This document shows positions 35,233-42,796 of a stretch of 64,000 nucleotides of DNA, in pieces. This DNA is from Flavobacterium tructae. Lineage in GTDB: Bacteria; Bacteroidota; Bacteroidia; Flavobacteriales; Flavobacteriaceae. The stretch covers positions 1 to 64,000 of the forward strand of contig NZ_MUHH01000025.1 in NCBI RefSeq assembly GCF_002217475.1. Reading direction: 5' to 3'. The notes under the pieces are model-generated. The model did not search any database. It was not told the origin of the DNA and was given only the letters and a program-made list of their open reading frames with translations. Numbering within the stretch: the stretch's first letter is position 1; every line of letters starts with the position of its first letter. A program made the position numbers and the translations under genes.

Positions 35233-35682
35233 TTATAATTTCATTTTCATAATGGGCATAAACCTGTCTTTTATCGAAGTTTCGAATGCTCCGATTTTTA
35301 CAAACCCCATTTTTAAGTAGAAACCTTCAGCATTTGGTTCTGAATCGAGTTGAATGGTTTGAATTTCAGCCTCTTTCATTCGGTTTAAAAAATCGAGAAA
35401 CAGGTATTTACCAAAACCTTTCCCTATATATTCAGGCAATATAAATAAATTATCCATTTTTACATTCTTTTCATCTTCAAAAAGATAAGAATAATAACCA
35501 ATTATTACCTTATCCTTTACCAATTTGAACACATCATGTTCTTTTATATAATCTGGAGAAATAGTAAGATTCACCTCCCAATTTTGAATTTGTTCTGCCG
35601 AATATCCCCAATAAGCTTTTGACTTTTTGGTTATTTGTGTTAGAATTTCGCTATCGGTTGTATTTGCTTTTTCTATCCTCAT
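35233..35682 (-). CDS. GNAT-family N-acetyltransferase
   Basis: The 149-residue protein shows the GNAT fold. The N-terminus MRIEKANTTDSEILTQI and the acetyl-CoA-binding motif LPEYIGKGFGKYLFLDFLN (about residues 83-101, with the Gln/Arg-X-X-Gly-X-Gly pattern modified to IGKGFGK) are visible, followed by the C-terminal AEGFYLKMGFVKIG. The substrate cannot be predicted. It lies in an accessory stretch with other small genes. Confidence 0.85.
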   Translation of the reverse strand: MRIEKANTTDSEILTQITKKSKAYWGYSAEQIQNWEVNLTISPDYIKEHDVFKLVKDKVIIGYYSYLFEDEKNVKMDNLFILPEYIGKGFGKYLFLDFLNRMKEAEIQTIQLDSEPNAEGFYLKMGFVKIGAFETSIKDRFMPIMKMKL

Positions 35683-35758
35683 TTTTATACAAGATGAAAG
35701 CGAAGATATGAATTAAAACAGAAGTTCTAATCTACCAGAAGACTCTTTCCCAATTGTC

Positions 35759-36319
35759 TTATACTCCATTTGTTTCTGGATTTTCTTTTCTATAAAGAAG
35801 CAAACCTAATCCTAACAGAAAAACAATACAACTCAACAACATATAAACACCATTTTTTAAAACGAAAAATGAAAAACCAACTGTAGGCGCAGCAAGAACA
35901 ACCATTAAAACAAAGATCAAATGAGTTCTTATAAAATTTAAAGAATGAATCGCCAAACCTATAAAAAGCAACGAAGGTCCAACAATAATAAACGGATATA
36001 AAACCAAAGGTGTATTACTAATATGGATGCTTAATACTTCTCCGGCGGTATCATTATCCCCAAAACTAGACATTATAAAATCAATCGTACAAAGACCAAT
36101 GTGCGCAATAACTCCCAACGTTGTTATAAAAGAGGCTGCAGTATTCAACTTGTTTTTAGGAAAAACATTATTGAATGAGACTAAAAAACAAGCTCCGATA
36201 AGATTGAACCAATGTGCAAAATCGATTGGACTTTGAATGTCTGGCAAAACTTTAGAAAATAGTACATAACTACTCCCGAAAAAGAGCAGTCCAATGAGGC
36301 AAAAATGTTTCGTTTTCAT
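35759..36319 (-). CDS. Multi-pass membrane protein, unknown
   Basis: The 186-residue product is hydrophobic with about six membrane segments (for example FCLIGLLFFGSSYVLF at the start, FNLIGACFLVSF, YPFIIVGPSLLFIGLAI and MLLSCIVFLLGLGLLLY at the end). No conserved catalytic residue is evident and I do not recognise the family. It lies just downstream of, and on the same strand as, the LytTR regulator gene, with a 102-base gap, so the two could be functionally linked. Confidence 0.75.
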   Translation of the reverse strand: MKTKHFCLIGLLFFGSSYVLFSKVLPDIQSPIDFAHWFNLIGACFLVSFNNVFPKNKLNTAASFITTLGVIAHIGLCTIDFIMSSFGDNDTAGEVLSIHISNTPLVLYPFIIVGPSLLFIGLAIHSLNFIRTHLIFVLMVVLAAPTVGFSFFVLKNGVYMLLSCIVFLLGLGLLLYRKENPETNGV

Positions 36320-36421
36320 AATTTATTGTAAAAATTGAGAAGACAAAACTAAAACGAAAAACCAGCTTAAACACCTATTTTACTGACTTAGGTACAAAAC
36401 ATAGCGTTTTAGGTACGAAAT

Positions 36422-37162
36422 TTACAAGGCTAATAAATTTCCTTTAAAACTCTTAGAAACCGGAAGTTCAATTTGGGTTAGTACAATCGTATTTTGATCG
36501 CTCCAAGATTTAAAATGCAATGGATTTATTAAATGCGAACGATGAATTTGAAGCAAAAAATCAAAATCTTCCTGTACTTTTTTGAGTGAAGAACGAATCA
36601 ATTTTGTCCGAAGCTGATTGTTTTCCAAATAAAAGATCTCGACATAATTTTGTGCATTCGAAATACAAACCAAATCTGCTTTTTTGATTTTTAAAACATC
36701 TAATTTGTTTTCTCCTTTAATAACCAAAAAATCCTCTTTTATCGGAATCAGTTTAAGCAAATAACGTCGTGCCAAAACAATTACAGGAGTTAAAATCAGG
36801 GCGACTTTGATAAAAATAATCGAGAAAAATGCTGTAAAAGTATATCCTCCGTTTAAAATTGGACTTTTATAATAGGTGTAAGCTCCAAAAAGATAAATCA
36901 AATAAAAGAAAACTATACTTGCGATTTCTAAACTAACGCTCCATTTGGATATCTTCTTGTAAATACTCTTTTGAACAAATCCAACAATTGAATAACATAA
37001 AAATGCCAAAACACTAAAGCCTAAACTAATTAAAAGCCATGATTTAAAATTTATTGTTCCGTCGTCAAATGGTCTGATGATGAAAGCAAAAACAAACAGC
37101 CAAACACTAAGTAGTGCGCCAACTATCAAATGATGTTTTATGGACGTATTTAATTGCTGCAT
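36422..37162 (-). CDS. Membrane-anchored LytTR-family transcriptional regulator
   Basis: The 246-residue protein, started at the ATG at 37162, has four to five membrane segments in residues about 8-140 and a C-terminal LytTR DNA-binding domain from about 150. The LytTR part shows NKLDVLKIKKADLVCISNAQ, NYVEIFY, RSSLKKVQEDF and LLQIHRSHLINP, all characteristic. There is no receiver domain, so the membrane part is likely the sensor. A longer frame starts at TTG 37177 but adds only five residues. It is divergent from a small double-glycine-type peptide gene with a 184-base gap, so the peptide may be its target or its signal. Confidence 0.85.
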   Translation of the reverse strand: MQQLNTSIKHHLIVGALLSVWLFVFAFIIRPFDDGTINFKSWLLISLGFSVLAFLCYSIVGFVQKSIYKKISKWSVSLEIASIVFFYLIYLFGAYTYYKSPILNGGYTFTAFFSIIFIKVALILTPVIVLARRYLLKLIPIKEDFLVIKGENKLDVLKIKKADLVCISNAQNYVEIFYLENNQLRTKLIRSSLKKVQEDFDFLLQIHRSHLINPLHFKSWSDQNTIVLTQIELPVSKSFKGNLLAL

Positions 37163-37346
37163 TTTTTCTTTACGCAAATTATTAATTTACAATATTAAAC
37201 TTTTACCCAACTTTCATCAAGTAAAAATTACTCCGAATCGAAAACTTTCCTTTGTAAGTATTTATTTAAAAATAATTCATATTTTTATCAAAGTGGTATC
37301 CGAAAAACTTATAGAGTAGGAAAATCAAAAAAACAAAAAACCATTT

Positions 37347-37529
37347 ATGAAAAACTTCCAAAAATTAACCAAAGAAGAATTAAAATCCATTAATGCCGGT
37401 ACCGGAAAATGTATCGCATATCCTTTATGCAACGGTGAACAAGTTACTCCTATCGGACAAAACTCATGTGGCTGGTATTTATATAAAACAGCATCAAACA
37501 GTACTTGCATGGAATACGGACTATCTTAA
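37347..37529 (+). CDS. Double-glycine-type leader peptide with four-cysteine core
   Basis: The 60-residue product begins MKNFQKLTKEELKSINAG. Taking Gly18 as -1, the residues Leu7 (-12), Glu11 (-8), Leu12 (-7), Ile15 (-4) and Ala17 (-2) fit the double-glycine leader consensus used by peptidase-containing ABC exporters. The remaining 42 residues hold Cys22, Cys28, Cys41 and Cys54, enough for two disulfides, and end MEYGLS. It resembles Bacteroidota bacteriocin-like or signalling peptides. No exporter or immunity gene is recognised nearby. A terminator follows 21 bases downstream, so it is a single-gene transcript. Confidence 0.7.
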   Translation: MKNFQKLTKEELKSINAGTGKCIAYPLCNGEQVTPIGQNSCGWYLYKTASNSTCMEYGLS

Positions 37530-37550
37530 CAACATACTCCTCAATTTATT

Positions 37551-37583
37551 AAAACTGCTATCAACAAAATAGCAGTTTTTTTA
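37551..37583 (+). terminator. Terminator of the peptide gene
   Basis: AAAACTGCTA (37551-37560) pairs perfectly with TAGCAGTTTT (37570-37579), followed by T residues. Confidence 0.8.
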
Positions 37584-37611
37584 TACTCAGTCTTTTTCAT
37601 CGCCAAAATGC

Positions 37612-38049
37612 TTACTTATAAATCGTAAACTTATTGTGCGTTAAACCAAAACCAAGATTTTCGTAAATAAACACGTTTTCAACCCGTCTTTTATTGGTCG
37701 TAACTTCAATACTTTTCAAATTGTTCCGATCGGCATACTGCAAAATCTCATTTATTAGTTGCCTTCCAATGCCTTTCCCGCGATAATTTTGATGAATAAA
37801 AAACTCCTGAATTTCGCCCACCAAACCACAATGATGCAAAAGATTTTGGGTATGAAAACTAATAAAGCCTAAACCTTCAGTTTCGTTTTCGGCAATTAGA
37901 TAAAGATTTTTCGGGTTTGAAATATTTTCTTCGAATATTTCCTTAAAAACTTCAAAATCTAAAACTTCATTTTCGAGTTCGTTTATCGCTTGGTAAACAA
38001 AATCTAAATCCTGTTTTTCTACTTTTCTGATTTTAATATTTAACTCCAT
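37612..38049 (-). CDS. GNAT-family N-acetyltransferase
   Basis: The 145-residue protein has the GNAT pattern: an N-terminal IRKVEKQDLDFVYQAINEL, a central FFIHQNYRGKGIGRQLINEIL with the acetyl-CoA-binding motif RGKGIG (about residues 95-100), and a C-terminal VFIYENLGFGLT. It resembles proteins of the RimI/PhnO-like group, but the substrate is unknown. It is convergent with the peptide gene. Confidence 0.87.
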   Translation of the reverse strand: MELNIKIRKVEKQDLDFVYQAINELENEVLDFEVFKEIFEENISNPKNLYLIAENETEGLGFISFHTQNLLHHCGLVGEIQEFFIHQNYRGKGIGRQLINEILQYADRNNLKSIEVTTNKRRVENVFIYENLGFGLTHNKFTIYK

Positions 38050-38077
38050 AATCTAATAAATTACCAAACAACATTCG

Positions 38078-38704
38078 TTAATACATTGGAGAAAGCTTTC
38101 CACCATTATTAAAGACCTTTTTTAACTCTTCAGAATCTGCTAACCATTCAATCGTTATAAATCTTGAACAATCATTTTTTAATTCATTAGACCAATCTAT
38201 TAAAATAGCGGTATTATCATTTTTAATTTCGTCTTTAGCAAATTGATATGTTTTTTTTAAAATAATTTGCTCCTTCTCCTCTCAGGTCAAAAGAAACATA
38301 TTTTGTTTTTGAAAAAACCGCACATAATGAAAGTCGTTTTTCTCACTGGTATCAAGTTTCTTTATTTTGTCTTTTTTAGTAAAATTATCGACTTCAAAAA
38401 TTCTTGGTACTGCGTTTTTTAGATCTGCATTTCTTTTTAAATACCCGCACACACTCATCGGATTAAATATTCTTTTTAATGATGATTCTTCGATTGGTGC
38501 TGCAAAAGTCAGTGCCTTTATTACTTTCACATTCTCATGATGTGCTTTTCCCGTAAAAATAGCAACCAACTGCTCCTTTAAATCATTAAAATGAGTTCCT
38601 CCTCCTAAATAAATAATAACCAATTCTCCTTCTCTTAACTCAAAAGGCGGTATAAAATAATGATCGGTTTTAATTCCTTTACTATCAATTATAAGTTCAT
38701 TCAT
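38078..38704 (-). pseudogene. Gene interrupted by an in-frame TGA codon, unknown function
   Basis: An open frame starts at ATG 38704, 5 bases past the stop of the upstream gene (arrangement TGATAAAATG), and runs 140 codons to a TGA at 38282-38284. Directly after the TGA, in the same frame, it continues for 67 more sense codons to TAA at 38078-38080. The continuation (EEKEQIILKKTYQFAKDE, then NTAILIDWSNEL, ending GGKLSPMY) looks like real protein sequence. A single CGA to TGA change (MFLLT-R-EEKEQ) would explain the break. The intact protein would be 208 residues. The N-terminal part has GELVIIYLGGGTHF and I do not recognise the family. Confidence 0.65.
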
Positions 38705-38708
38705 TTTA

Positions 38709-40058
38709 TCAGAATAAATATTCATTCAAACCAAGACGCTCAAATTTAACCTTGTATTTCTGAACGTAATTGTTCCACTCCCCTTGATTTTTATGAACAG
38801 AAAAAGCATATTCAACTGTCTCCTTACTAAAATGATTCCCAAAAATATTCTCTAAATATTGAATTCCTGAATCAATCACTTCTTTTAAAACCATTCCTTT
38901 ATCAATTCCGCTTTGTTTGCAGGCTTTGTCAAGCCAAAGACCTTTTCCAATTTTTACATATTCTATCAGAAGACTAGCTGTAATAAACTCAGAAGGAACA
39001 TCATTAATATCCGGTTCGTGTTTTCCGTTTTTAAAAACCAATACGATCAATTCTTCTGAATAATATTCTTCCGGAATAAATCGCAGCATTGTACCGCTTT
39101 GGGCAGCTTTAAAACAAAGTTCTTTTGTGATCAGTTCATCAGGAATAACCTGAAGGGCAAAACCATCTTTAGTTACTAATTTTTCGCAGCGTTCAGCCGT
39201 TACTAAATCCTGATGAACAAACGGCAACGCATGGAACGTAATATTCAACGCCAGAGTACAGAGTTCTTCCGTTTTAAATTCTTTCGGAACCAATTTAAGA
39301 TCTCTATAATTTCCTAAAACACGTTCCCGCCAGTATTCATAAGTTTTTACAGGAGGATTATTTTGTTGGAGCACTAATTCTCCTCTTGCCAAATCCCGTT
39401 CTAATTCTTCAAATGTTTCGATCAGCGGATTCTCCAATAATTTCCGAAGTTCTTTTGACATAATTTCCTCATCGGTTTCGTCGTCATATTCACATTCATT
39501 CTGGGGCTCCGTATCATCAACTCTGTCATTATAATAAAACAGCTTATTTTTTCTTTCTGAAAATGTTGTATTGTGATCTGTCACTATAAAAACGGGCGCT
39601 TCTATTAAACCTGAGCAATTAAAACTGCCATGATTGTAAAAAGTCATAACCACTTCTTTAGCCACTACATTTCCATTTATCTGAATATTGGCCCCGCCTA
39701 ATAACAAACTTTGACAATTCACATTTCCGCTTATGAAAACATACGGTCCATAATCACCTTCGGCATTGATAATAGATCCGGTTGTAAAGAGATCACCATC
39801 GATCAATACACCTTCAATTCTTATTTCCTCAATCCTTTTTATTGGAAGATTCAACAAAATAGCCAGTCCTTTTTTCTCTTTATCTTCGTAAAGATCCAGA
39901 CAAAAATTCCCTTCAAAGTTTACTTCGCCATTGGCAACTACAAAATAATCGCCGTCTTCCCAATCCTCAAAATAATCGAACTTTTCATCTTCTACTAAAA
40001 AGGGATAGTTCTTTTTTATTTCTGCTATGGTGATAAGGTTAAAATTGGGAGTCTGCAT
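38709..40058 (-). CDS. Protein with DUF4116-like repeats and a beta-helix-like N-terminal half
   Basis: The product is 449 residues from the ATG at 40058; the frame is open 20 codons further but without typical sequence. Residues about 60-165 look like a stack of short strands (VLIDGDLFTTGSI, YVFISGNVNCQSLLLGG, IQINGNVVAKEVV), as in bactofilin- or polymer-forming proteins. Residues about 255-355 contain repeated units with LKLVPKEFKTEELCTLAL, LQVIPDELITKELCFKA and LRFIPEEYYSEELIV, like DUF4116 repeats. Function unknown. The interrupted gene follows 4 bases downstream, so the two belonged to one operon. Confidence 0.75.
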   Translation of the reverse strand: MQTPNFNLITIAEIKKNYPFLVEDEKFDYFEDWEDGDYFVVANGEVNFEGNFCLDLYEDKEKKGLAILLNLPIKRIEEIRIEGVLIDGDLFTTGSIINAEGDYGPYVFISGNVNCQSLLLGGANIQINGNVVAKEVVMTFYNHGSFNCSGLIEAPVFIVTDHNTTFSERKNKLFYYNDRVDDTEPQNECEYDDETDEEIMSKELRKLLENPLIETFEELERDLARGELVLQQNNPPVKTYEYWRERVLGNYRDLKLVPKEFKTEELCTLALNITFHALPFVHQDLVTAERCEKLVTKDGFALQVIPDELITKELCFKAAQSGTMLRFIPEEYYSEELIVLVFKNGKHEPDINDVPSEFITASLLIEYVKIGKGLWLDKACKQSGIDKGMVLKEVIDSGIQYLENIFGNHFSKETVEYAFSVHKNQGEWNNYVQKYKVKFERLGLNEYLF

Positions 40059-40237
40059 TGCTACTTTATAATTAATCGAAGTTGATTTTTTGAATACCAA
40101 GATTACACAATTCTGCAATCAAAATCAAAAATAGTCAGAAAAGTTGTATTTTTACTACCCGTGATAGTTCCCATATTTGTAACACACAAACTTGTATTTG
40201 TTTTCTACCTAAACCAAAAATGTAAAAGAATTTTAAA

Positions 40238-40245
40238 TATCTTTG
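40238..40245 (+). promoter_or_regulatory. -7 element close to the XRE regulator start
   Basis: TATCTTTG ends only 4 bases before the ATG at 40250, so the transcript would be leaderless or nearly so. A TTG at the right distance is not seen. Confidence 0.45.
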
Positions 40246-40249
40246 AATT

Positions 40250-40648
40250 ATGAGCACAGCAAAACCAAAACATATCGGCCGAAACATAAGCCGAATACGA
40301 GAATTGAGAGATATGAAGCAGGAAGCTCTTGCACAGGCAATCGGTACAACCCAACAATCTATCTCTATTATTGAAGGAAGCGAAAGCGTTGACGACGAAA
40401 AATTAAAGAAGATCGCTGAAGCTTTAGGTGTACCTGCCGAAGTAATCAGAAATTTTTCTGATGAGGCAGTTTTTAATATTATGGGGAATACTTACGATAA
40501 TGCCTCTTCTACCATCAATCATAACAATTGCACTTTTAATCCGTTAGATAAACTCCTTGAGGCTTTTGAAGAGAATAAAAAACTTTACGAAAGATTGGTT
40601 GAAGCTGAAAGAGAAAAAGTAGCTCTTTTGGAGAAACTGCTGAAATAG
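40250..40648 (+). CDS. XRE-family helix-turn-helix regulator
   Basis: The 132-residue protein has an N-terminal Cro/CI-type DNA-binding domain (residues about 10-66, with KQEALAQAIGTTQQSISIIE and KLKKIAEALGVP). The C-terminal part, from LDKLLEAFEENKKLYERL on, is a charged helix that may form a coiled coil for dimerisation. It is convergent with the PutAbiC-like gene, separated by a shared terminator. Its targets are unknown. The possible leaderless start suggests low translation strength or special control. Confidence 0.88.
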   Translation: MSTAKPKHIGRNISRIRELRDMKQEALAQAIGTTQQSISIIEGSESVDDEKLKKIAEALGVPAEVIRNFSDEAVFNIMGNTYDNASSTINHNNCTFNPLDKLLEAFEENKKLYERLVEAEREKVALLEKLLK

Positions 40649-40665
40649 AAACTTATTTATAAATG

Positions 40666-40698
40666 AAAAAACCGAAGCTGATTGGCTTCGGTTTTTTA
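40666..40698. terminator. Bidirectional terminator between XRE and PutAbiC genes
   Basis: AACCGAAGC (40670-40678) pairs with GCTTCGGTT (40685-40693), flanked by A-run and T-run, so both convergent genes can use it. Confidence 0.82.
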
Positions 40699-40717
40699 TC
40701 AAATTGTAAAATCCATA

Positions 40718-41896
40718 TTAATTTTCATCAGTTTCATACTTCACCTTTGGATAATAAACTTTATATCTGATCCCTAAAAAATGAGACCCTGGAAGGTTCT
40801 TAATTAAATTATATTGCGAAATCAAATTACACTTTTCTATATTATCATTTTTAAGAAGCAAATCTTTCTCTGGAGTCAACTCCCACTTCATCCCTAAACT
40901 TGACAAACTATTAATAAATAACAAAGCTTGCTCATATGTTGATAATTGAGCTCTTAATGTTTTACCATAAAACTTTCTCTCTTTATCTTCAATATCTAAA
41001 CTATAATTTAAATATTTATAACTCTGAAAAAGATGACGAAAATAATGCCCCAATCTATGTTGATGACCTCCATAATATTTTGAATACTCAACTTCATAAA
41101 TAAGATTCTTAGTTTCGCTTAAAAGATCATCAATATTTAAATGTTTCCTATAAAGATAAAACTCTTCATTAACTTCTTTAAATTTTTTATAAGGAAGATT
41201 TAATAGTCCCTCCCATTTACGCCATCTATCATCATTCTCTCTTTTAGGTTTAATTTTTATAAATCTAAGAATCCTATAAAAATAAAAATGGTTATATTTT
41301 TTTTTAAATCGTTCTCTTAGAAAAATCTCTCCTTCTTCTCCTATTCCATAATAAACAATATTATAAGCAATATCAATTATTATGAGTTCCAATAAATCTA
41401 TTTTCTTATTATTATTATCTATTATTCCTTGAAGTTTTCGTTTATATTTCGGTAAAATATAATCATCTATATTTTTTGAATTTGAAAATTTTTTCACTTC
41501 TCTATAGCATTCTAAAAACTCTCTAAAAATAAGTCGAAAAACTTTTCGATGATGTGCAGTTGCCATTACACCTGAATCAAGCTTAGTGTAATTCATTTGA
41601 TTTACATTTTCTCGATGCAGATTGACCATCTCAAAAAATGTTGATTCAAATCCTTCTATTTTATTTTGTTTCACCTGCTCTTTGAAAGTTAAAAAAATCA
41701 ATAATGTTCCTGCTAATGCAAAAAAAGTACCTACGACCCCTCCTATATAATCCCCAAATTGACCTGTAGTTGTAAAATCTATATCAGCATTTATAATTCT
41801 AAAACCATCACTATAAGACTTAATAAACATTCCTATTAATATTAAAACACCTGCCAATACAAGCAACCATGCAAAATTTACAATTTTTTTATTCAT
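40718..41896 (-). CDS. PutAbiC-like putative phage abortive infection protein
   Basis: The 392-residue protein has two N-terminal membrane segments (FAWLLVLAGVLILIGMFI and VVGTFFALAGTLLIFLTF) joined by GQFGDYIGG, then a long cytoplasmic part. FESTFFEMVNLHRENVNQM and later HRLGHYFRHLFQSYKYL match the family called putative phage abortive infection protein. Members are thought to act as membrane defence proteins, but the mechanism is not known. The gene is more AT-rich than its neighbours and its codon use differs, which suggests transfer. Core flavobacterial genes flank the whole region. Confidence 0.75.
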   Translation of the reverse strand: MNKKIVNFAWLLVLAGVLILIGMFIKSYSDGFRIINADIDFTTTGQFGDYIGGVVGTFFALAGTLLIFLTFKEQVKQNKIEGFESTFFEMVNLHRENVNQMNYTKLDSGVMATAHHRKVFRLIFREFLECYREVKKFSNSKNIDDYILPKYKRKLQGIIDNNNKKIDLLELIIIDIAYNIVYYGIGEEGEIFLRERFKKKYNHFYFYRILRFIKIKPKRENDDRWRKWEGLLNLPYKKFKEVNEEFYLYRKHLNIDDLLSETKNLIYEVEYSKYYGGHQHRLGHYFRHLFQSYKYLNYSLDIEDKERKFYGKTLRAQLSTYEQALLFINSLSSLGMKWELTPEKDLLLKNDNIEKCNLISQYNLIKNLPGSHFLGIRYKVYYPKVKYETDEN

Positions 41897-42158
41897 TCTA
41901 TTTTAATTATTTACAAATTCATGAGGATTTAACTTTCATTTTTAAACCTTAGTTACTTTGCTAAAGTAATAGTTTTTAACAGTACAATTTCAATGATATT
42001 TAATTTTCTAAATCATCTTTCTCGCGTAAAGAATAATAGGTGGTATCATTTTATAGAATGGAATAAAAGATATAATCGAAAACCCGACATGGAGGGACAT
42101 TCCATTATTGAGGTTCTAAATTACTACAATTCGCAATATTTCATTGACGAAGCTTATG

Positions 42159-42196
42159 CCTGTCAATCATTGTCGAGCTACTTACGAAGATCTCTC
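42159..42196. repeat. 38-bp direct repeat, copy 1
   Basis: Begins CCTGTCAATCATTGTCGAGC and matches 42344-42381 at 35 of 38 positions. It spans the words TGTCGAGCTACTT and GAAGATCTCTC. Confidence 0.7.
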
Positions 42197-42343
42197 CTCC
42201 GTCGAGATGACAAGATTGTGATTAAGACAAAATGTACAAAAGAAAAAATCTGCAGAATCTGCGAAATCTGCGTGAAACAAAACTGCCAATCTTTGCCGAG
42301 TTACGAGTGTGATTCTTCGTTCCTCAGAATGACAAACCTTATA

Positions 42344-42381
42344 CCTATCAATCTTTGTCGAGCTACTTGCGAAGATCTCTC
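42344..42381. repeat. 38-bp direct repeat, copy 2
   Basis: Begins CCTATCAATCTTTGTCGAGC; the second copy of the repeat at 42159-42196, 185 bp downstream. Confidence 0.7.
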
Positions 42382-42447
42382 TTTTTGTTTTAGTGAGTCT
42401 TTATGCATTTCAAAGTTTTCGTAACAAAAAATTAACTAAAAATATTT

Positions 42448-42509
42448 TGTTACACATTTTGAAACAAAATTAAAATTTTAAAAAAAATGTTACAGCTTTT
42501 GAAACAAAT
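42448..42509. repeat. Pair of 22-bp direct repeats rich in TGTTACA
   Basis: TGTTACACATTTTGAAACAA (42448 on) recurs as TGTTACAGCTTTTGAAACAA (42488 on), 40 bp apart. A third partial copy, TTTGTTACAACTT, lies at 42527-42539. They precede pepP by about 290 bases. Confidence 0.55.
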
Positions 42510-42760
42510 TAGAATAAAATAAAAATTTGTTACAACTTCCTTTGCGCCCTTTACGATAATCCTTCAACTTCGCTCAGGAAGACAGAAACAAATAAAAACT
42601 TTGCGGCTTTGCGACTTTGCGAGAAAAGAAACCCAGCGTACTTCGCGTAAACCTTAGCGCCCTTTGCGGTTATCATATCCTTTCACTTCACCTCAGGAAA
42701 ATACAAAAACAAATAATAAAACTTTAAGAAATCAATTTCATGCTGTTTGCTGAAAAAACG

Positions 42761-42768
42761 TAATTTTG
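42761..42768 (+). promoter_or_regulatory. -7 element of the aminopeptidase P gene
   Basis: TAATTTTG fits TAnnTTTG and lies 28 bases upstream of the ATG. No -33 TTG is seen at the usual distance. Confidence 0.45.
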
Positions 42769-42796
42769 AAATTCGAAGTTCAAAAACCGAATTATT

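Larger units (their letters stand above)
41897..42796. other. 900-base repeat-rich stretch without a confident gene
   Basis: A 143-codon frame at 41993-42424 runs through repeat copies and is probably not coding; its first 55 codons might be a gene remnant. The stretch holds two 38-bp direct repeats (42159-42196 and 42344-42381), two 22-bp direct repeats (42448-42469 and 42488-42509), and CTTTGCGG-type repeats from 42538 to 42672. Such dispersed sequences are common in Flavobacterium intergenic regions. Confidence 0.6.

Noticed and set aside
38282..38284. TGA read as selenocysteine
   Set aside because: No selenocysteine insertion hairpin is evident and the family gives no reason for one; a CGA to TGA mutation is simpler.
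41993..42424. 143-codon open frame on the plus strand
   Set aside because: It runs through two copies of a dispersed 38-bp repeat and other repeat words; the product is cysteine-rich with no domain. Only the first 55 codons might be a remnant.
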